14,101 bases of DNA from JAFDZV01 sp966128725 (GTDB lineage Bacteria > Bacteroidota > Ignavibacteria > OLB7): assembly GCA_966128725.1 (NCBI GenBank), contig CBHYLN010000143.1, positions 1 to 14,101 on the forward strand, given 5' to 3'. Position numbers and translations under genes: made by a program. Below the pieces are notes generated by a model. That model ran no database searches, was not told the DNA's origin, and saw only the letters and a program-made list of their open reading frames with translations. Within the stretch, counting starts at the first letter, position 1. Each line of letters starts with the position of its first letter. Below, in pieces: positions 1 through 6,144 of this stretch.

Positions 1-26
1 GGGGCGGGGTGTGTTGGGGGTGGGGG
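1..26 (+). other. G-quadruplex-forming motif
   Basis: Four G runs of 4, 4, 5 and 5 residues (1-4, 6-9, 16-20, 22-26) are separated by loops of 1, 6 and 1 nt. This fits the standard intramolecular G-quadruplex pattern. It is cut by the window edge, so its upstream context is unknown. Confidence 0.6.
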
Positions 27-126
27 ATCTCCTCGATTGCAAAGGTAGTATGCGATGCATGCCAGTGGTGAGTACATCTTTTGGTACCGGGTGTGAAGGG
101 CTACCTCGGTTGCATCTCCTTCGGCC

Positions 127-146
127 GAACGCGGTATACCGCGTTC
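127..146. repeat. Perfect 20-bp palindrome, possible operator
   Basis: GAACGCGGTATACCGCGTTC equals its own reverse complement over all 20 bases; the next flanking pair does not match. There is no loop and no T tract, so it is not a terminator. A dyad of this length fits a binding site for a dimeric repressor, but it lies 460 bp upstream of the next start. Its core CGCGGTATACCGCG differs by one inserted A from the core CGCGGTATCCGCG of the tandem array at 14011-14101, so it may instead belong to a dispersed repeat family. Confidence 0.5.
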
Positions 147-596
147 AAGCTGCACCGGAAGCCGTGTGTTGGGTGGATGCCGGTTGGCGGCATACGGGCC
201 GGTGGGCAAACGCTTCGGTTCGCCAAGGTGTGTGTCCGAACACGTCAATGGGCAATGCTGGCGTGCCTGCACGCCCACTAAAATTTCCGCGTGACGGTGA
301 ACACGTCGGGAGCCCGAGGCGCCATACTCGTCAGGCACATCGAAAACGGCTTTTTTGCGACACCGCGCGACAATGTTCCCGGTTGCTGTGTCCTTGTCCG
401 TATGAGCGCGCGCCAATGAAGCGCAATACCATGGCGCGACGAATGTTGCGCGCGATCCGAGGCATCGGTACATTGTCGGTTCGCTCGGACGAATCCGCAA
501 TCAATAACGCCTACTTCCAGCCGGACCGAACACGTAATGTTGGTACCGGTTTATCCTTCCACACCCTTCTGCGGCACCCGCCAAGGCAGAAGCATC

Positions 597-601
597 AGGA
601 G
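597..601 (+). promoter_or_regulatory. Ribosome binding site of the methyltransferase
   Basis: AGGAG ends 4 nt before the ATG at 606. This decides the start in favour of 606 over the upstream in-frame codon at 537, whose 23 extra residues show no family similarity. Confidence 0.75.
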
Positions 602-605
602 TTCC

Positions 606-1784
606 ATGGCGAACAACGGAGCAATCGCGGCGACTATTGTACCTGGTCCAAAGGTGCAATCACGGTACAAGGGTGCGAAGGTGCCCTTCACAACGGTCAT
701 TGAGGACTACATTCACGGCAGAATTGACATCGAGGGTGATTTCCGTGACTTCATCCGCCAGCGTACGGAATTTGTCTCGTACAAGCTGGTTGCCGATCAC
801 TTCAAGTTTCTGCTCACCCGCTTCATTCCCGAGGTCACCATACACTCGAAGAAGCAGGACGAACGAATTGTTCAGGACCACTACGATCGCGGGAACGATT
901 TCTTCAACTGGTTCCTTGGCCCACGGATGATCTACACCAGCGGGTTCTTCAACTCCGCTGATCAGGATCTGGAGACGGCGCAGGACCAGAAGATGAATCT
1001 CGTGTGCGACAAGCTGCAGTTGGAGCCCGGGCACAGCCTGCTGGACATCGGCTGCGGCTGGGGTACGCTCGTGAAGCATGCGGCCTACGTGCGCGGCGCT
1101 GATGCAACCGGTGTCACCATCGCGCATCAGGGCGCTGCCTATGCCACCGAGCAGATCGCGGCGGCCGGCGTCTCCGATCGCGCGCGCATCCTGCGGATGG
1201 ATTACCGTGACATTCCGCACCGGATCTACGACCGCATTTCGTGCCTTGAGATGGCCGAACATGTGGGCGTGAAGTACTTCCGGAAGTTCATGAAGCAGAT
1301 CTACAACATGCTGAATGACGACGGCCTGTTCTATCTGCAGATCGCCGGCCTGAAGGCGGGCGTGCACATGGAAAGCCTGGTGTGGGGCCTGTTCATGAAC
1401 AAGTACATCTTCTCCGGCGCCGATGCCAGCATGCCGCTGAGCTTCGTGGTGAAGAACCTGGAGAAGGCCGGATTTGAGATCCACTCCGTTGAAAACGTGG
1501 GCATCCACTATTCGATCACCATCGACAGGTGGTACGATAACTGGATGCGGAACCGTTCGGCGGTTGAGGCCAAGTACGGCCAGTTCTGGTTCCGTCTGTG
1601 GCAGGTGTTCCTGGGATGGTCGGTGTATATCGCCTCGCAGGGAAATTCCACCTGTTTCCAGATCGTCTGCAACAAGAACAGCGAGACCTTCAACCGGTAC
1701 CGTTGGCTTGGCGAGCGTGGGCTTGGTGAGCGTACGCGGAAGCCAAGCGCGGTTACGACCGCATTTGCCGAAGCCGAGGCCTGA
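606..1784 (+). CDS. CFA-synthase-family SAM methyltransferase, sphingolipid C9-methyltransferase-like
   Basis: The 392-residue soluble protein is a class I SAM-dependent methyltransferase of the cyclopropane fatty acid synthase superfamily. Visible motifs are HYDRGNDFF (92-100), the SAM-binding LLDIGCGWGT (145-154), MDYRDIP (198-204), CLEMAEHVG (213-221), FYLQIAG (242-248), WGLFMNKYIFSGADAS (260-275) and a HYS...RWYDNW block (301-313). From memory, these blocks and the leader RYKGAKVPF...DF match fungal sphingolipid C9-methyltransferases, which methylate the sphingoid base of glucosylceramide, far better than E. coli Cfa. Two residues that bind bicarbonate in Cfa appear replaced (Cys by Ser112, catalytic His by Gln245). 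The two N-terminal membrane helices of the fungal enzymes are absent. The gene stands alone, followed by a strong terminator. Family membership is near certain. The lipid substrate is inferred: an unsaturated acyl chain or a sphingoid base are both possible. Confidence 0.95.
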   Translation: MANNGAIAATIVPGPKVQSRYKGAKVPFTTVIEDYIHGRIDIEGDFRDFIRQRTEFVSYKLVADHFKFLLTRFIPEVTIHSKKQDERIVQDHYDRGNDFFNWFLGPRMIYTSGFFNSADQDLETAQDQKMNLVCDKLQLEPGHSLLDIGCGWGTLVKHAAYVRGADATGVTIAHQGAAYATEQIAAAGVSDRARILRMDYRDIPHRIYDRISCLEMAEHVGVKYFRKFMKQIYNMLNDDGLFYLQIAGLKAGVHMESLVWGLFMNKYIFSGADASMPLSFVVKNLEKAGFEIHSVENVGIHYSITIDRWYDNWMRNRSAVEAKYGQFWFRLWQVFLGWSVYIASQGNSTCFQIVCNKNSETFNRYRWLGERGLGERTRKPSAVTTAFAEAEA

Positions 1785-1840
1785 GCCAGAACGCCCTGCA
1801 CGCGACCAATGCTGCCGGGCAGGCTCTCCGACAAGTTCAA

Positions 1841-1897
1841 CCGAGGCACAGCGCGCGATCGCCTTCAAGGCCGGCGCTGTGCCTCGGCTATTTTGTT
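1841..1897 (+). terminator. Rho-independent terminator with nested hairpin
   Basis: A perfect 14-bp stem pairs 1841-1854 (CCGAGGCACAGCGC) with 1874-1887, followed by CTATTTTGTT. The 19-nt loop itself contains a small stem, GCCT-TCA-AGGC (1861-1871). It lies 56 nt after the methyltransferase stop and ends that transcript. The downstream membrane-protein gene starts only 37 nt later, so it either has a very short leader or depends on readthrough. Confidence 0.88.
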
Positions 1898-1911
1898 GAT
1901 ATGCTACAACT

Positions 1912-1923
1912 CCGGCATGCCGG
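1912..1923. repeat. 12-bp palindrome before the 1934 start
   Basis: CCGGCATGCCGG is a perfect dyad lying directly upstream of the AGGAA ribosome binding site. It could be a small operator, or chance in GC-rich DNA. Confidence 0.3.
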
Positions 1924-1924
1924 C

Positions 1925-1929
1925 AGGAA
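1925..1929 (+). promoter_or_regulatory. Ribosome binding site supporting GTG start at 1934
   Basis: AGGAA ends 4 nt before GTG at 1934, the same spacing as for the methyltransferase and the large surface protein. The upstream ATG at 1901 sits next to the terminator T tract and has no such site. Confidence 0.55.
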
Positions 1930-1933
1930 TACT

Positions 1934-2332
1934 GTGACCGACCGAAAGAAATCATTGGCAGGCCACGGCGTGGTGTTCGTAACCATGGCGTTGTTCATGC
2001 TGGGTACCATGTTGAACGCACTGCCGCATCTGGTGCTGCTGTGCATTGGGATTGTGGCCGGCGTCTGGGGTGGGCTTGGGCCGGCCAACGGGAAACGTGG
2101 CGCGCTCCTGCTGGCGCTGGCAAACGTATTGCTGGTGAACGTCGCGTTCTGGTTCATCCTGCTGGTGATCGTCAACCCGCCCGGCCACGTGCATCAGGGG
2201 ATGAGGGATGAGGGGCTCTCGCTGCTGGCGGTGTTTATGGCGCCGGTGTCGATACTGCTTGTGATGGTCAGTTATGGTATGGCCCGGCTTGGAGCAAAGA
2301 TGATCCAACGCCGCAGCCCGCGCCGCGGCTGA
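1934..2332 (+). CDS. Small four-helix membrane protein, unknown function
   Basis: The 132-residue protein (GTG start) has a short basic N-terminus (TDRKK), then about four hydrophobic segments near residues 12-28, 30-47, 54-78 and 93-117, and an Arg-rich C-terminal tail (QRRSPRRG). The charge pattern suggests cytoplasmic N- and C-termini. A loop with GHVHQGMRDE (about 81-91) lies between helices three and four. I recognise no family motif. An ATG start at 1901 would add 11 residues. Coding status rests on the strong alternation of hydrophobic helices with charged loops and on a good ribosome binding site. The gene lies between a terminator and a long non-coding stretch, so it is probably transcribed alone. 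Confidence 0.75.
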   Translation: MTDRKKSLAGHGVVFVTMALFMLGTMLNALPHLVLLCIGIVAGVWGGLGPANGKRGALLLALANVLLVNVAFWFILLVIVNPPGHVHQGMRDEGLSLLAVFMAPVSILLVMVSYGMARLGAKMIQRRSPRRG

Positions 2333-2940
2333 GGGAGTGTGCGCCGCCCACGGCGCGCGGTGTATCGGCTGGTCCTGGTGATGGCACACGGGGGCAGCCA
2401 ACACGGAAAAAACCACCACTCGAATGTGAATCAAGGCCACCATTGCCGCATCCCAAGGGGGGAGTGCATCATCATGTACTGGCAGGGCGCCACGCAATGG
2501 CGTACCATGGGATGTGCCGCCGGAGCCCGGGTCGCAAGCCAACCGGCGGAAGGTCCGGTGCCGGTGTCGCGCTGATGACGCGTGCATCACCTACGCAACA
2601 TAAACGGTGACCCATCAGGGTACTCCGCAGGCCACATTCACCCCACATGCCCCGCGGGCTGTACCACTGTTGCCGGAGCAATCCGGTATCCGCGCGCAGC
2701 GATCGTAACGGCGATTCACGCAACACCCCACGCGACTTCCCGACGGCTGCTTCATCCCGCTTACAGCGGCACATCCGCAACGCGCGCCCCCCGCACGTTG
2801 CCGACGTCGCCGGCGTGCCCGGTGGCGTCAACGGTTCAATCACGCGGGCATGTGCCCGATTCCCCCGTTTCGGAGCGCACGATCTGGAATCCGTTCCAGT
2901 TCACGAAGACCGCACAGGTTAACAACATCGGAGAACAATC
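2333..2940. other. Non-coding intergenic region, 608 bp
   Basis: No convincing gene lies here. It holds a 6-bp hairpin GCGCCG-CCCA-CGGCGC (2341-2356) just after the membrane gene, without a T tract, so it is a weak terminator candidate. It also holds CGGTATCCGCGCG (2684-2696), identical to part of the first unit of the tandem array at the window end, and a small hairpin CTGGAA-TCCG-TTCCAG (2884-2899) upstream of the next gene. GGAG at 2930-2933 serves as ribosome binding site for the 2941 start. A 120-codon frame (2582-2944) overlaps that start by ATGA, but its composition does not look like a protein. Confidence 0.55.
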
Positions 2941-4839
2941 ATGACTGTTGAACAACGATTCACACGTCGCGCTTCGTGGGTGGTGGCAGCGGTGGCGCTG
3001 CTTGTTGCGTTTGCCGCCAGGCCCGCCATCGCGCAGCGGTTTCAGGATTACTTTGGCGGCGACAGTTGCCAGGACGAAGGGTTCCGCGGCACCGCTCAGC
3101 TTGCTGGCGGCGGGTACATTGCCTGCGGCGCATCGAACTCCACGGGCGTGGGTACCCCGTGCGGCCCGGCGCATTCCTACATCGTGCAAACAGATGCCAG
3201 CGGCGCGCTGGTGTGGTCCAGAATTTTCAAGGTGGGCTTTTCGGATACCGCGACCTCGATCATCGAGGCGGCCAACGGTGACTTCGTGGTGTGCGGCATC
3301 GTGCACCCGCAGCTGAATCCGGTTGTCAGCGACATTTACGTAATGCGGCTCAGTTCCACCGGGCAGTTGCTGAATGGCGTAACGATTGACTTTGGCGGCA
3401 ACGAGGAAGCATGGGAGTTGCTTGAGGCCACCACCGGCAACGCCGCCGTTACCAATGTCGGCGACATCGTGTTGGCGGGCTCAACAACAATGGGCGCCGG
3501 CGCCGGGCGCGATGCGTTGATCATCCGCCTCAGCGCCACGCTGGGTCTTGTGTGGGAATCCCAGTGGGGCGGCCCGGGCAGCAACGACGATTATCTGTTC
3601 GGGTTGGATGAATGCACCGTGGGCGTGCCGCCGGTTGGCATGGCCGGTGATATCGTGGCCGTGGGCGGCACAACATCGCCGGTTGCAATGCCGCGCAGCG
3701 TTGGCAACGGCGACGTGCTTGTGCTGCGTGTAAGCGGCAACACGGGGGCGATCGGCGCTCCCCCGCAGGGTGCGGCGGCCTGGGGCTTCGATCAGCAGGA
3801 TGAAGGGTTCTCCATTCAGGAACTGGGCGCGGCCACAACGCCCGGCGATCTGGTGCTGGTGGGCCATACCGCAAGCCGGCCATATCCGGCCTGGAACTGG
3901 GAAGCGTTCATTCTGCAACTGACGCCCGACCCCACGCTTCCCGCCGTGGCCGATCTGGTGTACGGCGATAACGGCATCGGCAACGATGGCGCGCTTTGCG
4001 TGCGCGAGGATCCGTTCTCAACCGCGCCGGGCGGTGGCGTGATTGTCTCCGGCAACACACCGCTGGGCTACACAATCCCGCTTACAACGCTCGCCTATCA
4101 GAACGCCTATCTGCAGCGGTTCGCAGCCGCAACGTTGCTGCCGTGGGGGGGCGGTGTTGCGTTCGGTGGGCACTATACCGATAACGCGTGGTCGATAGGC
4201 GCATGCACCCGCATCAGCGCCACCGAAACACAGGGCTATATCCTGAACGGCATGGTGAACGGGCCGCTGGCACCCGGAGGGATTAATCCGCCGCTGGCGC
4301 AATTGTTCCTTGTGAAGACCGACAATGCGTTCACGCCATCCAGCTCGTGCGCCGAAAATCAGTTCGCGTTTAATCAGTACGGGCCGTTGTTCGTGTCGCA
4401 GACACAGGTGTTCCCGATCATGAATCCGGGGATTCCGCCGATCCGCGCCACCATCGACTCCACCGATACCACGTGGCAGAATCAGATCTGCTACGCGTTG
4501 CCGGTATCGCGCGAGCGCGGCAACGGCGGCAACGACGGCGTCTCCGGCGTGGAAGGCCAGGATGGCGCGGCGCTGGCCGAACATGTGCTTGCGGTTTCGC
4601 CGAACCCGATCACCGGCGGCTCGGTGCTCGAGCTTCGGTTGTCGCTGGCGTCGTCGGCACGCCTTACGGTGACCATCTCCGATATCAGCGGCCGCGAGAT
4701 GTATCGCCGTACCGGCAATTACCTGCCCGGCGCGGCGGTCGACCGCGTGAAAACCGATACGTGGCCAAGCGGGACCTATGTGGTGGATGTGGCTGGCGGC
4801 GGCAAGCACGTTACACAGACAGTGGTTGTGGTGCGCTGA
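2941..4839 (+). CDS. Secreted propeller-like repeat protein with T9SS C-terminal sorting domain
   Basis: The 632-residue protein starts with a signal peptide: basic RFTRR, a hydrophobic core around 13-26, and a likely cleavage after ARPAIA at residue 31. The mature part repeats a pattern of about 65 residues: an F/W-x-GG block with D or E, then a G-D-I/F-V-V-x-G strand, then an R/Q-L/T-D/S-x-x-G-x-x-x-W strand. Examples are YIVQTDASGALVW and LIIRLSATLGLVW. Such patterns usually form beta-propellers. The C-terminus (about 549-632) is a T9SS type A sorting domain with SPNP at 553-556, a DISGREMYRR strand, SGTYVVDV, and a final VVVVR. The protein is expected to be exported through Sec, then cross the outer membrane via T9SS and be anchored or released. 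No catalytic motif is visible. GGAG sits 7 nt before the ATG. It is convergent with the cysteine-rich gene downstream. Confidence 0.93.
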   Translation: MTVEQRFTRRASWVVAAVALLVAFAARPAIAQRFQDYFGGDSCQDEGFRGTAQLAGGGYIACGASNSTGVGTPCGPAHSYIVQTDASGALVWSRIFKVGFSDTATSIIEAANGDFVVCGIVHPQLNPVVSDIYVMRLSSTGQLLNGVTIDFGGNEEAWELLEATTGNAAVTNVGDIVLAGSTTMGAGAGRDALIIRLSATLGLVWESQWGGPGSNDDYLFGLDECTVGVPPVGMAGDIVAVGGTTSPVAMPRSVGNGDVLVLRVSGNTGAIGAPPQGAAAWGFDQQDEGFSIQELGAATTPGDLVLVGHTASRPYPAWNWEAFILQLTPDPTLPAVADLVYGDNGIGNDGALCVREDPFSTAPGGGVIVSGNTPLGYTIPLTTLAYQNAYLQRFAAATLLPWGGGVAFGGHYTDNAWSIGACTRISATETQGYILNGMVNGPLAPGGINPPLAQLFLVKTDNAFTPSSSCAENQFAFNQYGPLFVSQTQVFPIMNPGIPPIRATIDSTDTTWQNQICYALPVSRERGNGGNDGVSGVEGQDGAALAEHVLAVSPNPITGGSVLELRLSLASSARLTVTISDISGREMYRRTGNYLPGAAVDRVKTDTWPSGTYVVDVAGGGKHVTQTVVVVR

Positions 4840-4930
4840 ACAAGCCCGTGTCACCGGATGATGGACCAGCGTCCGGAGGTTGCCCCGGCACCCACGGCGT
4901 GTTGCCGATGGACCCCTTCGGCATCCTGAT

Positions 4931-4986
4931 CGATAAAACAACGCGCGGAGGCATCGTGCCCGTTCCGGGTTTGATACCTCCGCGCG
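4931..4986 (-). terminator. Rho-independent terminator of the cysteine-rich gene
   Basis: Arms 4942-4951 (CGCGCGGAGG) and 4977-4986 (CCTCCGCGCG) pair over 10 bp. One mismatch follows, then 3 more pairs (4953-4955 with 4973-4975). The loop holds a small CCCG-TTC-CGGG hairpin (4959-4969). Read on the minus strand, the stem is followed by TTGTTTTATC, so it terminates the minus-strand gene. The plus side lacks a T tract, so it probably does not serve the 2941 gene. The remaining intergenic bases 4840-5063 show nothing else. Confidence 0.78.
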
Positions 4987-5063
4987 CGCGTTATGTACCG
5001 TTGCGTTCAGGAGAAACCGACGCGTGCGGCCGAACGCCGGTTGGATAGCCTGTCAGCAGCCGG

Positions 5064-5513
5064 TTACGGCCTGCACACGGCAACCGCGCATGCCGATGGC
5101 CTGATCACGATCCTGCATGCATTGGGGTCGAAACAGATGTCGCAGCAGCAGCCCGCGGGGCCAAGGGTTACGCAGCACACGCTCCAGGTGCCGGCCGGGC
5201 AATTGCACGGCGCCACCGGCGGCGGCGGGAGCACATTGTAGAAGAAGCCGCCGCCGCTGATAACTGAGTTGATGGTGGCGATACCCGGCGTGGCAACCAC
5301 GATGCACTGCCCTGCCAGCAGTGTAATCGGGGGGAACGCGCCGGCGGGCGTTGTCTGTGGCTGGAACACGATTGTGCATCCGGTTTGATTGCAGACCGTT
5401 GTGTTGCCGCATGCGCCCCATGGCACCTGTGCCAGGGCCGTGCCGGCCGTGAACATCAGGGTGAGAACGGCGATCATGGTCGCCGTTCGGACGAAGCGTG
5501 ATTGAGTGGTCAT
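5064..5513 (-). CDS. Small secreted cysteine-rich protein, unknown function
   Basis: The 149-residue protein starts at the ATG at 5513-5511, where GGAGAAG lies 5 nt upstream and a clean signal peptide begins. That peptide has a basic QSRFVR, a hydrophobic core MIAVLTLMF, and a cleavage after GTALA at residue 28. The mature chain of about 121 residues holds 15 cysteines, densest near the C-terminus: VAPCNCP, SVCCVT, AGCCCDICFDPNAC. It also has a Gly-rich stretch and a run of four prolines. There is no T9SS sorting domain. Oxidised cysteines suggest disulfide stapling in the periplasm or outside the cell; metal binding is an alternative. The odd Cys count leaves one free or allows an intermolecular link. 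I recognise no family. It is transcribed on its own, divergent from the regulator gene, with its own terminator. Confidence 0.85.
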   Translation of the reverse strand: MTTQSRFVRTATMIAVLTLMFTAGTALAQVPWGACGNTTVCNQTGCTIVFQPQTTPAGAFPPITLLAGQCIVVATPGIATINSVISGGGFFYNVLPPPPVAPCNCPAGTWSVCCVTLGPAGCCCDICFDPNACRIVIRPSACAVAVCRP

Positions 5514-5518
5514 CCTGA

Positions 5519-5525
5519 CTTCTCC
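5519..5525 (-). promoter_or_regulatory. Ribosome binding site of the cysteine-rich gene
   Basis: On the minus strand GGAGAAG ends 5 nt before the ATG at 5513. It selects this start over the in-frame codon 50 residues upstream (5663), whose translation is Arg-rich and would bury the signal peptide. Confidence 0.7.
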
Positions 5526-5802
5526 GTTGTTCGATTGCGTGATATGATGGTGGGGGATAACACTGTTGTTGGGAATGATTGCGCGCACCGCTGGAAGCCG
5601 GGTGCTGCGGCGTACGTGGCATTCCGGCCCGTATCGTGCCCGACCGCGTCGCCTGCCGCACACGCTTCACGGCGCGTGCCGGCCAGGCGTAAGGGCCGCG
5701 CGAATGCCGGGAGGTAAACTACAGTGCGATGTGCCGCGGCGTAAGTACATGATTGTGCACCGTCACGTCGTGGCACATGATGCGCGTTCAACGGGGCACC
5801 GC

Positions 5803-5844
5803 CGGTGCTGTTGCCGCTGCGATCGGTGCTGTTGCCGCTGCGAT
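5803..5844. repeat. Perfect 21-bp tandem duplication
   Basis: Bases 5803-5823 and 5824-5844 are identical (each begins CGGTGCTGTTGCCG and ends CTGCGAT). The head-to-tail copies lie directly before the inverted repeat at 5850. The 21-bp period equals two helical turns, so they could be paired protein sites; recent replication slippage is the simpler explanation. Confidence 0.85.
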
Positions 5845-5849
5845 TCCAC

Positions 5850-5891
5850 GGCCAGGTGACCTAATGATGCTGTCACCTGGCCCATCATTGG
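5850..5891. promoter_or_regulatory. Overlapping, mutually exclusive inverted repeats
   Basis: Repeat A pairs 5850-5860 (GGCCAGGTGAC) with 5872-5882 over 11 perfect bp with an 11-nt loop. Repeat B pairs 5861-5869 (CTAATGATG) with 5883-5891 over 9 bp including one G-U. B's left arm lies in A's loop and its right arm abuts A. With no linker between the right arms, the two stems cannot easily coexist. This could be an RNA switch in the regulator leader or an operator with two dyads. There is no T tract on either side. Confidence 0.5.
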
Positions 5892-6144
5892 TTACGCACA
5901 GGCGTGACGGCTCATCACGGTTGAGGCGGCGAGCCGATTGCGTGACCTGTCGCGGCCCGCAGGGATCGTTGAACGTGCAAACCGGAAACATCAGCATCTT
6001 GTTGTGGTGGCCGAATCCGGGTAAGCCGTGCCGCCGGCGCCTTCGGCAAACCCATGCCGCGCCGCCGTGTGCTGTTGCGCAAGCGGGGCGATCCCCGAAG
6101 AATTCGCGTGCCGAAGCACGATCCCTTGCGATGATGATCCCGAA

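Larger units (their letters stand above)
1..605. other. Non-coding leader region, no convincing gene
   Basis: No reading frame here looks like a protein. The longest one (11-703, +) is rich in Arg, His and Cys, runs into the methyltransferase in another frame, and has no recognisable domain or clear ribosome binding site. The stretch holds a G-quadruplex motif at 1-26, a perfect 20-bp palindrome at 127-146, one CGTGACG element at 290-296, and the ribosome binding site of the next gene at 597-601. No clear promoter was recognised. Confidence 0.6.
5514..6144. other. Divergent intergenic region, 631 bp
   Basis: This separates the minus-strand cysteine-rich gene from the plus-strand regulator and must hold both promoters, though I cannot place a convincing -35/-10 pair. 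It contains a 21-bp tandem duplication (5803-5844), two overlapping inverted repeats (5850-5891), and CGTGA-type elements: CGTGACG on the minus strand at 5761-5767, CGTGACG at 5903-5909, CAACCGTGA on the minus strand at 5915-5923, and CGTGACC at 5941-5947. The in-frame GTG at 6028 could extend the regulator by 39 residues. Confidence 0.55.

Noticed and set aside
127..146. Terminator
   Set aside because: A perfect palindrome without loop or T tract is not an intrinsic terminator.
11..703. A 230-codon plus-strand open frame at the window start
   Set aside because: It has Arg/His/Cys-rich composition and no domain, and it overlaps the start of the methyltransferase in another frame.
606..1784. 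Plain cyclopropane fatty acid synthase (cfa)
   Set aside because: The family is right, but the residues at the bicarbonate-binding Cys and His positions differ and the sequence blocks fit the fungal sphingolipid enzyme better, so no cfa symbol is given.
660..1955. A 431-codon open frame on the minus strand opposite the methyltransferase
   Set aside because: It is a shadow of a gene with unmistakable methyltransferase motifs, and it crosses the terminator.
2582..2944. A 120-codon frame overlapping the 2941 start by ATGA, which would suggest translational coupling
   Set aside because: It has GTG start without a ribosome binding site, His/Thr/Pro/Ala-rich composition, no domain or signal, and codon use unlike neighbouring genes. 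The overlap is probably chance.
5850..5891. Stable H-type pseudoknot
   Set aside because: No linker separates the two right arms, so a strand would have to cross an 11-bp stem with zero nucleotides. Alternative folding is more realistic.
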